Positions 8,496 to 17,438 of a stretch of 64,000 nucleotides of DNA are shown here, in pieces (position 1 is the stretch's first letter; each line of letters starts with the position of its first letter). Both the position numbers and the translations under genes were made by a program. Origin of the DNA: SbD1 sp049300095 (GTDB taxonomy: Bacteria; Desulfobacterota; Syntrophobacteria; Syntrophobacterales; Syntrophobacteraceae); contig JBAQYM010000131.1 of assembly GCA_049300095.1 (NCBI GenBank), positions 1 to 64,000 of the forward strand. Reading direction: 5' to 3'. The notes beneath the pieces are model-generated. The model was given only the letters and a program-made list of their open reading frames with translations. It made no database searches and was not told the origin of the DNA.

Positions 8496-8799
8496 CGCGG
8501 CCCCGCCTTGGAGGGCGTTCATTCCGAAAGGAGCTGAAAGCCCGGAAATCAAGCCATTGCTGGAAGCTTCTAAATGAAGATAGGCATGTGGGTTGGAGAG
8601 GGCAATGCGGATCGTGAGCCTTTAAGGAATGAGCAGTGTTGCGCGCCACACTCCACGTTATTGTAATCACAGCCAAATGGTGCAATAGTATCCCGGTCGG
8701 CACGAGAGACTGCCCGAGGCCGCGGCGGACCGCCGGGCCGCGGCATTTGCCTCCGGACCGGTCCGGAGGTCGAGTTACCTGGGAATGGGGGATGCATAG
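8496..8799. other. divergent intergenic region with perfect 20-bp palindrome
   Basis: The 304-bp gap between the kinase and the divergently transcribed M42 peptidase contains a GC-rich inverted repeat with CCGCGG arms at about 8720-8742 and, just before the peptidase gene, a perfect 20-bp palindrome at 8750-8769 (arms CCTCCGGACC and GGTCCGGAGG). The palindrome lies 30 bases before the peptidase ATG and could be an operator or a 5'-UTR hairpin. No clear -35/-10 pair was identified. Confidence 0.5.
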
Positions 8800-9870
8800 A
8801 TGGATGAGACCGCGCAGTTGTTAAAAGACCTGTCCGAGGCGCACGGCGTGCCGGGATACGAAAATGAGATTCGAGCCCTTGTGCGCCGCCTCCTGGAGCC
8901 TTTCGGGGCAATCGACCAGGACCGCGTGGGCAGCCTCGTTTGCCGGAACGGCGAGACAGGGCCGCGCCTGATGCTGGCGGCGCACCTGGACGAGATCGGC
9001 TTCATGGTGAGCCACATCACCGATGATGGGTTTCTCAGGTTCCTGCCGCTGGGGGGGTGGTGGGAGCAGGTGCTGCTGGGCCAGCGCGTTCTCATAAAGA
9101 CCCACAGGGGCGATTTGCCCGGAGTCATAGGCGCGAAGCCGCCTCACGTGCTCTCGCAGGAGGAGCGCAAGAAGCTCGTCGAGCTCAGAGGCATGTACAT
9201 CGATATCGGCGCCGCGTCAAAAGCGCAGGTCGAGGAAGCCGGAGTGCGGCTCGGGGACCCGGTGGTGCCGGATTCACCCTTTTTGCCGCTGCTTGGCGGC
9301 AAGGTCTACATGGGAAAGGCCTTCGACGACAGGGTCGGCCTCGCGCTCATGATAGACACCATGCGGCATTTCTCGCGGGCCTCGCACCCGAATGTACTCT
9401 GCGCTACGGGCACGGTCATGGAGGAAGTCGGCCTGCGCGGCGCAAAGACCAGCGCGGGGCTGGTCGATCCGGACGCGGCAATAATTCTTGAATCCGACAT
9501 TTGCGGCGACGTGCCGGGGATCGAACCCCACGAATCGAGCATAAAGCTGGGCGGCGGACCGTCGCTCGTCCTGCTCGAAGCCCGGATGATTCCCAATCTC
9601 AAGTTTCGCGACCTCGCAATCGAGACGGCCGCCCAACTCGGCATTCCCCTGCAGTATTCGGCCTGGCTCGGGGGCTCGACGGACGGCGGGCAGATACACC
9701 TTCATGGAATCGGGGTGCCGACGATCGTTCTCGGGGTCCCCGCGAGGCACATCCACTGCCACAGCGGGTTTATCAGCAGGGAAGACTACGACCGCACCCT
9801 GCGGCTGCTCATAGCCCTGGTGGAAAAGCTCGATGCGAAGACAGTGGCGGGGTTTACCGGGCGGGATTAG
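8800..9870 (+). CDS. M42 family metallo-aminopeptidase
   Basis: A cytoplasmic di-metal aminopeptidase of the M42 (glutamyl aminopeptidase/TET) family, removing N-terminal residues from peptides. Diagnostic motifs are visible: AAHLDEIGF with H62 and D64, KAFDDRVGLAL (bridging Asp), TVMEEVGLRGA (catalytic Glu pair), ILESDICGDVPG, and HCHSGF near the end carrying the last metal ligand. Length (356) is typical. The start ATG follows a GGGGG tract. It is single, divergent from the histidine kinase, and followed by a hairpin and a duplicated repeat. Confidence 0.92.
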   Translation: MDETAQLLKDLSEAHGVPGYENEIRALVRRLLEPFGAIDQDRVGSLVCRNGETGPRLMLAAHLDEIGFMVSHITDDGFLRFLPLGGWWEQVLLGQRVLIKTHRGDLPGVIGAKPPHVLSQEERKKLVELRGMYIDIGAASKAQVEEAGVRLGDPVVPDSPFLPLLGGKVYMGKAFDDRVGLALMIDTMRHFSRASHPNVLCATGTVMEEVGLRGAKTSAGLVDPDAAIILESDICGDVPGIEPHESSIKLGGGPSLVLLEARMIPNLKFRDLAIETAAQLGIPLQYSAWLGGSTDGGQIHLHGIGVPTIVLGVPARHIHCHSGFISREDYDRTLRLLIALVEKLDAKTVAGFTGRD

Positions 9871-9885
9871 AAAAGGATCACGTTA

Positions 9886-9923
9886 ATAGTCGGGTAGGCA
9901 ACCGCCATCGTGTACCCGACTAT
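9886..9923 (+). terminator. hairpin after peptidase gene, possible terminator
   Basis: A perfect 11-bp stem (ATAGTCGGGTA and TACCCGACTAT) with a 16-base loop begins 15 bases after the peptidase stop. It lacks a T-run, so it could instead be an RNA-stabilising structure. Confidence 0.4.
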
Positions 9924-10013
9924 GAGAGATCGTTCCGGTTTTCATATCGTTTTGGCGCCGAGTTCACTCGATGCATGTGTTGGGCGGGGCAGGCTGAAAA
10001 GGTTGTTACCCAA

Positions 10014-10439
10014 AGAAATATTCAAGCTGCGCGACCATTGAGCCGGACGTGAGTCCCCCTCCCTGCGACGGGAAGGGGTAGGGGAGGGTGTTGAATTTTC
10101 AGGTACTTACGACCCCCTCCCCCAGCCCCTCCCGCCAAGGGAGGGGAGACCTCCGCCCTGTTTTGGCCACACCTGCCGCAACTTTTGCATTTGGGCAGCA
10201 GCCCCGGAAAGCCTGCCCCACGACCGCAGAAATATTCAAGCTGCGCGACCATTGAGCCGGACGTGAGTCCCCCTCCCTGCGATGGGAAGGGGTAGGGGGT
10301 GTTGAATATTCAAGTGCTTACGACCCCCTCCCCCAGCCCCTCCCGCCAAGGGAGGGGAGACCTCCGCCCTGTTTTGGCCACACCTGTCGCAACTTCTGCA
10401 TTTGGGCAGCAGCCCCGGAAAGCCTGCCCCACGACCGCA
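10014..10439. repeat. tandem direct duplication of a ~213-bp intergenic unit
   Basis: Two nearly identical head-to-tail units, 10014-10227 and 10228-10439, each begin AGAAATATTCAAGCTGCG and end GCCCCACGACCGCA. They differ by a handful of substitutions and small indels. Each unit holds an imperfect GC-rich hairpin built from CCCCTCCC and GGGAGGGG blocks. The phrase TTGGGCAGCAGCCCC near the unit end recurs near 11840 and 17325. The rest of the gap (9871-10532) shows no gene. Confidence 0.85.
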
Positions 10440-10532
10440 TGCATACTGGAAGCCCCGCTCCCATAGCGACGGCGGCTGGCTGCGCCCTAGCCTTAGGTGA
10501 ACAATCTTGGCCTCAGAGGAACGGTAGGGAGA

Positions 10533-11516
10533 TTAACCGCTCCCGGGCAGCCAGAGGTAATAGAGGCCGCTTTGGATCGGAGGGATCGCTTCGGCGATTC
10601 CGAGATCGATCAGGTTTATTCCCGGCGTTTCCGGCTTGCCGGCGGATGTATTGTAGATGTTGTCGTCGTGATACTCGGCGCGGTGGTAAACCACAACCTT
10701 CGCGTCTTCGGGGAGCCCGGACATTCTGGCGCCCTCGCGGAGCGCGTCGTCAAGATAGCCGATGCGGTCGATCAGGCCGAGCCGCAACGCCTCATCGGCC
10801 GCGTAGATGCGCCCGGACGAAACCTGTGCCCTCATGTCGCCGCTCAAGCGGCGGTGCTTTACCGCGAGGCCGATAAATCTTTCCGCCATGTCGTCTATGA
10901 GCTTTTGCATGATCCGGCGCTCTTCCGGTGTCGTGGCGCGGAAGGGGGAGCCCATGTCCTTGTTCTGTCCGGATTTGTCGACTTCCATGTCCAGGCCGAT
11001 CTTGCCCATCAGTCCGGTGATGTTGGGTCTTAAAAACACGACGCCTATCGAGCCGGTAATCGAAGTGGGATGGGCCATGATGAAATCGGCGGGAAGGGCC
11101 ACGTAATATCCGCCGGAGGCGGCAACCGACATCATCATCGCAACGACCCGCGCTCCGCTGCGCTCCCTGTACCGCGTGATCTCGTGGTAGAGCATGTCGC
11201 TCGCCGTGACCGATCCTCCCGGTGAGTCTATCTTCAGGATGACCGCCTTGATTTGCTTGTCCTTTTCCGCCTTTTTCAACTGGGACACGACTTCCTGGAC
11301 CGTGCCGGGCCGCCTGGCGAAAGGCAGGCCGCGCTGGCCGTCGGAGATGAAGCCTTTGACTGAAATCACCAGTATCTTCTCATCCCCCTTGCCCTGAAGG
11401 GTGTACTCCTCCAGAGGTTCCGTGCGGTCGGGGAAAACGGTGATCCTGGGTTTGATGCACCCGGCGCCCACCAGCAGGCACGCGGCGACAATCACGGCGG
11501 AAAGGGAGCGAATCAT
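10533..11516 (-). CDS. sppA: signal peptide peptidase SppA-type serine protease
   Basis: An envelope-bound serine protease of the S49 family that degrades cleaved signal peptides. The N-terminus has a hydrophobic segment ending in VGAGC, resembling a lipoprotein or type I signal. Family blocks are present: AVILKIDSPGGSVTASD (91-107), the nucleophile in AASGGYY (S134), THE loop ITGSIGVV (153-160), and the general base in SGQNKDMGSP (K186). The Ser-to-Lys spacing of 52 equals that known for Bacillus SppA (147/199). The 327-residue length indicates the short, single-domain form. It stands alone between repeat-filled gaps. Confidence 0.92.
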   Translation of the reverse strand: MIRSLSAVIVAACLLVGAGCIKPRITVFPDRTEPLEEYTLQGKGDEKILVISVKGFISDGQRGLPFARRPGTVQEVVSQLKKAEKDKQIKAVILKIDSPGGSVTASDMLYHEITRYRERSGARVVAMMMSVAASGGYYVALPADFIMAHPTSITGSIGVVFLRPNITGLMGKIGLDMEVDKSGQNKDMGSPFRATTPEERRIMQKLIDDMAERFIGLAVKHRRLSGDMRAQVSSGRIYAADEALRLGLIDRIGYLDDALREGARMSGLPEDAKVVVYHRAEYHDDNIYNTSAGKPETPGINLIDLGIAEAIPPIQSGLYYLWLPGSG

Positions 11517-11676
11517 CTAAAGCACCTCATCTTCAAGCACTGCAATGCATATCCGGACGATGCCTAAAAGAGTGAACAGTGAAGAGTGAACAGTGGACCG
11601 GATAAAGGGGGCTGCTGCCGAAGTCGATTGCGGTAAAACAGTAATGCGTTCATGGTTAAGCCCGGGACCCAAGGAT

Positions 11677-11778
11677 CGTCATTCCCGCAGTGTTTTTGGG
11701 CGGGAATCCAGTGTCTTTCCAGATGGTTGCAAGAACAAAGACGCTGGATTCCCGCCCAAAAACGCTGCGGGAATGACG
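11677..11778. repeat. 102-bp palindromic repeat (GTCATTCCCGC family)
   Basis: Arms of 42 bp, CGTCATTCCCGCAGTG... and ...CGCTGCGGGAATGACG, are almost perfectly complementary around an 18-base loop. A second copy is at 17166-17267, inside a larger mobile element. It could fold as a long RNA hairpin but has no terminator T-run. Confidence 0.85.
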
Positions 11779-11870
11779 GTTTTAGAGCTTAGAGTTCGCC
11801 GCCCGAACCTAAAGTATAACAATTCGTGGCACTTTGACTTGGGCAACAGCCCCTAAAGACTTACGCGCCG

Positions 11871-11912
11871 TCCTCCGTCCTCCGTCCTCCGTCTACTGTC
11901 CTCCGTCCTCTG
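11871..11912. repeat. CCTCCGT microsatellite-like repeat
   Basis: About six imperfect copies of the heptamer CCTCCGT or close variants lie in a row, part of a 920-bp gene-free stretch (11517-12440). The repeat may vary in copy number between strains. Confidence 0.6.
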
Positions 11913-12223
11913 TTCACCGCCCCACTGATAGCCGAGCGGGCGGTTTTTGGCAAATTCAAAAGGGTTTTGAGATTGTTTCTGTAAATTGCTTCTGGCCCGG
12001 CGGCACGGAAATGGTTATCTAGCTAAGAGTTGTTGCCGTTGTTGGGTTTCTCCCCGCTTAATCCCACGCACGTTCCACAGCCGGCAAGCCAAAGAGCATG
12101 CCCCGCCGCCTCGGTTAACCGGTGGGAAACCCAACGAGACTATTTTTCCCGGTTCGAGCGAGCCGATGTAACCGGCCGAATAATCGCTCAATCCCGGTAT
12201 TGGATGCGGATTCCCGCAACCGT

Positions 12224-12386
12224 TCACCGCGGAGACGCGGAGGGCGCGCAGACGCGGAGGGCGCGGAGATAAAGACAAGTCGGCATATCAGGCCTCAAAC
12301 GTCGATGCAAGATACCGGGGCCGATGCGGGATACAGGGTGTAATACCTCATCCGGTGTTTTTCTCTGCGTCTCCGCAGTGAATTCT
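12224..12386. repeat. GTTCACCGCRGAGACGC-family palindromic element
   Basis: Bounded by GTTCACCGCGGAGACGC on the left and GCGTCTCCGCAGTGAA on the right in inverted orientation. Related copies occur at 14285-14453, 16950-17438, 49884-50033 and in pieces at 38184-38466. The interior resembles that of the 49884 copy (a shared GATAAAGACAAG-like start). Confidence 0.7.
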
Positions 12387-12440
12387 TACAAAATTTTTCG
12401 TTACTAATGCGATGGTGGCACAAAGAGTGGTGATTTCGTG

Positions 12441-14225
12441 ATGAGATGGCCTTCCGCGTCGGCGGTTTTTCCCTTTCTTGGCTGGTGGAAACTTGTAAAC
12501 CGCCAGACCCAGCGGGCGGATTTCCTTGCCGGGATTACGAGCGCGATCATAGTGCTTCCGCAAGGGATCGCATTTGCCGCCATTGCCGGTCTTCCCCCGG
12601 AATACGGCCTTTATTCGGCGATCGTTCCCGCCATTGTCGCCGCGCTGTTCGGTTCCTCGTTGCACCTGATCTCGGGGCCAACGACCGCCATATCGCTCGT
12701 GGTTTTCGCCAAGGTCAGCACGCTTGCCCAGCCGTTCACCTGGGAATACATCGAGATGGTGCTGGCGCTGACCCTTATCGCCGGGGCGTTTCAACTGACG
12801 CTGGGAGTGGTGCGCCTGGGCGCGGTGGTTAATTTCGTTTCCCATTCCGTGGTGGTGGGATTTACCTTCGGGGCCGCAATCCTGATCGCCACAAGCCAGG
12901 CAGGCCATTTTTTCGGAATCCCCATCCCGTCCGGCAAATCCTTTTTGCACACCTGGATCGAGCTTGTCAGGCTCCTTCCGAATACGAACCTTTACACCCT
13001 CGCGGTCGCGCTCACGACCCTCGTGACGGCCGCCTCGCTCAAATACTTCCGGCCCCGGTGGCCGGGCCTGCTTGTCGGCATGATAGCCGGGGGCCTCATG
13101 GGACTGGCGCTTGACGGCAAATCGCACGGGCTGGCAATGATGGGGGCGCTTCCCGCGAGCCTGCCTCCCTTCTCGGTGCCGAACCTGTCCATCGACACCT
13201 TGCGAACGCTCGTGCCGGGAGCGCTCGCCATAGCGATGCTGGGGCTTGCCGAGGCCGTTTCCATCGCCCACTCGATTGCGAACCAGTCCAACCAGCACCT
13301 CGACAACAGCCAGGAATTCATCGGACAGGGCTTGTCCAACATCGTGGGAAGCTTTTTCTCCGGTTATGCCTCTTCAGGATCGTTTACACGCACGGGCGTG
13401 AACTACAACGCGGGGGCCAGGACCCCGATGGCGGCCGTCTACGCGGCGCTGCTCCTGGCCGTGATAGTAATTCTCATAGCCCCGCTCACCGCTTATCTGC
13501 CGATCGCCGCCATGGCGGGCGTGCTCATGCTGGTGTGCTGCAGTCTCGTGGACGCGCAACACATAAAGACAATATTCAAGGCCAGCAAACCCGAAACCGT
13601 GGTGCTCGCCGTCACCTTCTTTTCCACCCTTTTCATCGAGCTGGAATTCGCCCTCTTCTCCGGCGTCATCCTTTCTCTGCTCCTCTACCTCAACAGGACC
13701 TCGCACCCGCACTTCACCACTTTTGCCAACCAGCATGAGGTCGCCTGCGGGAACGGTCACTCGGTAAAGGCGTACAACATTACCTCGCCCGAGTGTCCCC
13801 AACTGAAGATAATCCGGATCGACGGGTCCATATTTTTCGGCGCGGCCAACTACATTTCCGAGCAACTGCAAAGTATGACCCAGCACCGTCCCGAGCAGTG
13901 CCACATCCTGATCGTCGGCGCCAGCATCAACTTTATGGATGTCTCCGGATGCGAGATGCTCTATCGCGAAGGCCGGAACCTCTATCTCGAGGGCAGGCAG
14001 CTATATATGTGCTCGCTCAAAGAGGAAGTGATGGAAATTCTCGAGAGGGGCAACTACGCCGAACCGGGGAGGATAATAATCTTCGCCTCGGTCGAGGAGG
14101 CGCTGGCGAAGATCATTCCGGGGATGGACTGGGAGCGGTGCCGCCAGTGCGGCTTGCATCTCTTCAAGAACTGCCCCGAGTTCCCGAAGAAGATCAGCGC
14201 GCCGGATGTGCGGGCGGACACTTAA
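12441..14225 (+). CDS. SulP-family inorganic anion transporter with STAS domain
   Basis: A polytopic inner-membrane carrier for sulfate or bicarbonate-type anions. The N-terminal half carries the SulP signature (GLPPEYGLYSAIVPAIVAAL) followed by SGPTTAISLVVF, and hydrophobic helices continue to about residue 430. The C-terminus from about 450 is a cytoplasmic STAS domain with NFMDVSGCEML. After the STAS domain come CRQCGLHLF and CPEF, giving a small Cys cluster (three Cys within about 13 residues) that could bind metal. The ATG at 12441 directly follows an in-frame GTG, so the start is uncertain by one codon. Substrate is not readable; sulfate fits a sulfate-reducing relative but that is inference. 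Confidence 0.9.
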   Translation: MRWPSASAVFPFLGWWKLVNRQTQRADFLAGITSAIIVLPQGIAFAAIAGLPPEYGLYSAIVPAIVAALFGSSLHLISGPTTAISLVVFAKVSTLAQPFTWEYIEMVLALTLIAGAFQLTLGVVRLGAVVNFVSHSVVVGFTFGAAILIATSQAGHFFGIPIPSGKSFLHTWIELVRLLPNTNLYTLAVALTTLVTAASLKYFRPRWPGLLVGMIAGGLMGLALDGKSHGLAMMGALPASLPPFSVPNLSIDTLRTLVPGALAIAMLGLAEAVSIAHSIANQSNQHLDNSQEFIGQGLSNIVGSFFSGYASSGSFTRTGVNYNAGARTPMAAVYAALLLAVIVILIAPLTAYLPIAAMAGVLMLVCCSLVDAQHIKTIFKASKPETVVLAVTFFSTLFIELEFALFSGVILSLLLYLNRTSHPHFTTFANQHEVACGNGHSVKAYNITSPECPQLKIIRIDGSIFFGAANYISEQLQSMTQHRPEQCHILIVGASINFMDVSGCEMLYREGRNLYLEGRQLYMCSLKEEVMEILERGNYAEPGRIIIFASVEEALAKIIPGMDWERCRQCGLHLFKNCPEFPKKISAPDVRADT

Positions 14226-14284
14226 ACAACTGCCCTCAGAGGGGTCGCGGGGGCAACGGCGGTATATTACGGCAATCTTTACGC

Positions 14285-14453
14285 AACCGTTCACCGCAGA
14301 GACGCAGAGGGTGCGGAGAAAAAGCGAATTTGAATTCGTTGAGTCCGGAACAGCCTTCAGCTTCTCTGGAGGAGCGTTTTCCTGGAATTTTCCTGGAATT
14401 TCATGTAAATCCCGGTTTTCTCGGCGTCCTCAGCGTCTCTGCGGTGAAGGGTT
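14285..14453. repeat. intact 169-bp GTTCACCGCAGAGACGC element
   Basis: Inverted ends AACCGTTCACCGCAGAGACG and CGTCTCTGCGGTGAAGGGTT bound an internal segment containing TCTCTGGAGGAGCG. It is the uninterrupted version, in opposite orientation, of the element at 16950-17438, which carries an insertion. No coding capacity. Confidence 0.75.
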
Positions 14454-14600
14454 ACATCGTTACAAATCCCTCCTTTCGATCCGGTTGCCCGGTAAATTGA
14501 TTTGACGCGGCTGAGCAGTGTCATCTAAACTTCAAGCCTTATCAACCTTCATGCGCAACGTCCGTTTTGCTTTATCTTCCCGGAACTCGACGGAGGCCAA

Positions 14601-14960
14601 ATGAAAAGACTGATTGTATTGTTGGCCGTTCTTGCCCTGGTGATTGCGTTCAGTGTGGGGGCCTATTGCGCAACAACGTCTTCGGAGCCCGGGACGAAAC
14701 CTGGGAAAACCATGAAGAGCACCCCCGCGGATAAAAAGAAGGGCGCCGTCAAAAAGCCGGTTGATGAGTTCGGTCCCAAGATCGAGATCGACATGATGGA
14801 CGACGCCGTCAACAAGAGATATCGCGAGCCCCCGACCAACCAGTCGAATCCGCGGTCCGAACGGCCCAAACCTTTCACGGCGCCGGATGAAAAGCCTGAC
14901 AAGCCCTCGATCATCCGACTCAATCCGCTGCCCGCGTCGCCCACGCCCGCCATAAAGTGA
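14601..14960 (+). CDS. small secreted protein, unknown function
   Basis: A 119-residue protein with a clear Sec signal peptide (MKRLIVLLAVLALVIAFSVGAYCA, cleavage after about residue 24). The mature part is basic and disordered-looking, rich in Lys and Pro, with a more ordered stretch FGPKIEIDMMDDAVNKRY in the middle and a Pro-rich tail. The start is supported by GGAGG at 14592-14596. It lies upstream of another small secreted protein in the same direction, 93 bases apart, so they may share a transcript. No family is recognised. Confidence 0.7.
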   Translation: MKRLIVLLAVLALVIAFSVGAYCATTSSEPGTKPGKTMKSTPADKKKGAVKKPVDEFGPKIEIDMMDDAVNKRYREPPTNQSNPRSERPKPFTAPDEKPDKPSIIRLNPLPASPTPAIK

Positions 14961-15053
14961 AAGGGCGGGAAGCGCGCGGGCGAGTGGGAAGCGATTGATG
15001 CGAACCCACCCTGGTTTTCCCGTGGATATGGCGCCGATACAAAGGACGCGACG

Positions 15054-15632
15054 TTGAAACCGATGCTTTTCCTGACGCTTTTTCTTATCCTTTGCATCAC
15101 CGGCATCTCGGAGGCGGCATCCGTCAAGCTTGCCTGGGACCCGAGCGCCGATCCCAAGGTTATCGGCTACAAGGTTTATTACGGGACCGAGACCGGGAAT
15201 TACTCGCAAACGCTCGATGTAAAGGGAAGGTCCGAGGCGCGGGCCGTCGTTGATAACCTCGATGAGGGACGGGCGTACTACTTCTCCGTTACGGCGTCCT
15301 ACGCCGACGGCACGGAATCGGGGCACAGCAACGAGGTGAGCACGGCTTCGGGGAAGAATGCGTCCCGAGACGCAAAAAAAGGCGTGAGCGCCGCTCCGGG
15401 GAAGTCGGACAAATCGAGCGTTGCGCCGGGCGCTCCGGGCGTGCCTGGACCGGCTCCCGCCGGGGCCGGGGCATCGAAGGTCCCCCCTTCCAAGGTGTCG
15501 AAGGAGACCCCGCAAGGCAAGATACCGCCCTCGAAGACGATCCCGGACGCGCCATCGGGCAAGATACCACCCTCGAAGCAAGTTCCCACTTTGACGGGGG
15601 AACCCAAAATACCGCCGTCCAGGCAGTTCTGA
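15054..15632 (+). CDS. secreted fibronectin type III protein with repeated Pro-rich tail
   Basis: A 192-residue exported protein. Residues 1-21 form a signal peptide (LFLTLFLILCITGISEAA). Residues 23-100 are a fibronectin type III domain (VKLAWDPSADPKVIGYKVYYG, then YYFSVTASY and GHSNEV). The rest is a low-complexity Gly/Ala/Ser/Pro/Lys linker ending in four copies of the motif K-(I/V)-P-P-S-(K/R). TTG at 15054 is chosen because AAGGA precedes it at the right spacing; ATG 15063 is an alternative. It probably binds a polymer or surface component, an inference from the domain only. Confidence 0.8.
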   Translation: MKPMLFLTLFLILCITGISEAASVKLAWDPSADPKVIGYKVYYGTETGNYSQTLDVKGRSEARAVVDNLDEGRAYYFSVTASYADGTESGHSNEVSTASGKNASRDAKKGVSAAPGKSDKSSVAPGAPGVPGPAPAGAGASKVPPSKVSKETPQGKIPPSKTIPDAPSGKIPPSKQVPTLTGEPKIPPSRQF

Positions 15633-15646
15633 TCTGCCCTGCGAGC

Positions 15647-16717
15647 TTAACGGCGCGTCCCGTATTGCCGCTCGATCCACTGAGAGTATTCGCCGCTTTT
15701 GATGGATTCGACCCAATCGGTGTTCTCCAGGTACCACCCGACGGTTTTCAATAAGCCCGATTCGAAGGTCTGCCTGGGACGCCATCCGAGTTCGCTCTCG
15801 ATCTTGGAGCAATCGATGGCGTAGCGCCAATCGTGTCCGGGGCGGTCCTCGACGAAAGTCACGAGCCTTGAGTGGGGCCTGTTGGAAGAATCCGGAAAGA
15901 TCGCATCGAGGCGGTCGCAAATCATTTTTACGATATCGATATTCGACTTCTCGCAGCGTCCGCCGACGTTGTAGGTCTCGCCGGGACTCCCGCTCTCGAG
16001 CACGCGGTCCACCGCCTCGCAGTGATCTTCCACAAACAGCCAGTCGCGTATGTTTGAGCCGTCCCCGTAGACCGGCAGGGACTTTCCCTCGCGGGCATTG
16101 AGAATCATCAGGGGGATGAGCTTTTCCGGAAACTGCCGGGGGCCGTAATTGTTGGAGCAGTTTGTGGTGAGCGTTGGAAGGCCGTAGGTGTGGTGATAAG
16201 CCCTGACGAGGTGGTCGGCGGCGGCCTTCGATGCGGCGTAAGGGCTGTTGGGCGCATAGGGCGTATCTTCCGTGAACGGGGGATCGTTCGGCCCGAGCGT
16301 CCCGTAGACCTCGTCGGTAGAAATATGCAGGAAGCGGAAATTTTGCCGCGCGGGGGCGTCCAGCTTTGTCCAGTACAGGCGGGTTTCTTCGAGCAGATGG
16401 AAGGTCCCGACCACGTTGGTTTGAATGAACGCGCCCGGAGACTCGATCGAGCGGTCCACGTGGGATTCCGCGGCAAAGTTGACCACGGCCTCGGGCTGAT
16501 ATTGCGCAAAAATCGAACGGAGCAGGTCGCGGTCGGCTATGCTGCCGATAATGAGACGGTAGTGCCGGTCATGGGCCAGGCATTCGAGGTTCTTGAGATT
16601 GGCGGCGTAGGTCAGGCAGTCCAGATTGACGATGTCGGCCTTCCGCTGATTTCTCTGATAAATGATGAAGTTGCTTCCAATAAAGCCGGCCCCCCCGGTT
16701 ACCAGGATTCTTTTCAT
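15647..16717 (-). CDS. rfbB: dTDP-glucose 4,6-dehydratase
   Basis: This enzyme converts dTDP-glucose to dTDP-4-keto-6-deoxyglucose, the entry to dTDP-deoxysugars. It is an extended SDR protein with TGGAGFIG at 7-14 for NAD binding, the catalytic TDE at 134-136, and Y160-x3-K164. LNAREGKSLPVYGDG and the WRYAIDCSK region near the end are typical of RmlB. Length (356) is standard. RmlA, C and D are not beside it, so it appears to be a stand-alone copy. Its product is the substrate expected for the ketoisomerase at 56067, which is 40 kb away in this window. Confidence 0.95.
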   Translation of the reverse strand: MKRILVTGGAGFIGSNFIIYQRNQRKADIVNLDCLTYAANLKNLECLAHDRHYRLIIGSIADRDLLRSIFAQYQPEAVVNFAAESHVDRSIESPGAFIQTNVVGTFHLLEETRLYWTKLDAPARQNFRFLHISTDEVYGTLGPNDPPFTEDTPYAPNSPYAASKAAADHLVRAYHHTYGLPTLTTNCSNNYGPRQFPEKLIPLMILNAREGKSLPVYGDGSNIRDWLFVEDHCEAVDRVLESGSPGETYNVGGRCEKSNIDIVKMICDRLDAIFPDSSNRPHSRLVTFVEDRPGHDWRYAIDCSKIESELGWRPRQTFESGLLKTVGWYLENTDWVESIKSGEYSQWIERQYGTRR

Positions 16718-16949
16718 AAGTTATCCCGCCTCTTTGAATTCTACGCTCAAGACCCGAATCCCGCATGGTCCGCACGCCGGTGGGGTCGCCCCACACTGCC
16801 TGTCACGGGTCCATCAGCGGATTCCATCGCCCAAAACCCGGAATAGTATTTAGCCGCCCCCGGATTGGAAGAAAAGAAATATTTCGGGGGAGCCCGACGA
16901 ATTGACCGCCGAGGATGCGACGCTCTCACGCGTATTCTACCCGATTCGT

Positions 16950-17438
16950 AACCGTTCACCGCAGAGACGCCGAGGACGCCGAGAAAATCGGGACTTACAA
17001 AAAACTCTTGGTAAAATTTCAAGAAATCGCTCCTCCAGAGAAGCTGAAGGCTGTCCTGGACTTAGAACTTATCCGTAAATAAGCGTGTAAGGGTTTTCGG
17101 GGTTGTTGCGCGGATGGCATATCTCAGAATTCCATGCAGTCGCATACAGCTCAGGATCCATGGATCGTCATTCCCGCAGCGTTTCTGGGCGGGAATCCAG
17201 CGTCTTTTCGGTCCGTGGCGCAAAGCAAAGCACTGGATTCCCGCCCAGAAGCGCTGCGGGAATGACGGTTTTGACGTCCCGACCCGAACTTCAGTTGAAT
17301 GGCAATTTGTCCGTATGTGATTTGGGCAGCAGTCCGCAGGGCTGTGATCGCAGCCCAACGAGTTATTTACGGACAAGTCCTTAACAAATTTAAATCCGTT
17401 TTTTCTCAGCGCCCTCTGCGTCTCTGCGGTGAACGGTT
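16950..17438. repeat. GTTCACCGCAGAGACGC element interrupted by a 316-bp insertion
   Basis: The outer ends (AACCGTTCACCGCAGAGACG and CGTCTCTGCGGTGAACGGTT) and the inner phrase CTCCTCCAGAGAAGCTGAAGG match the reverse complement of the intact copy at 14285-14453. That match breaks at 17062-17064 and resumes after 17380, which defines a nested insertion. Confidence 0.75.
17065..17380. mobile_element. 316-bp MITE-like element with TTA target duplication
   Basis: The terminal inverted repeats are GAACTTATCCGTAAATAA on the left and, reverse-complemented, GGACTTGTCCGTAAATAA on the right (two mismatches in 18). The element is flanked by TTA on both sides (17062-17064, 17381-17383). It has no transposase gene; its core is the 102-bp palindrome at 17166-17267. 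It is a non-autonomous element, presumably moved in trans by an IS elsewhere. Confidence 0.75.

Noticed and set aside
14532..15920. Long minus-strand open frame of 462 codons
   Set aside because: It runs antisense to three genes with good motifs or signal peptides (14601, 15054 and the end of rfbB) and has Arg-rich, non-protein-like content typical of GC-rich shadow frames.
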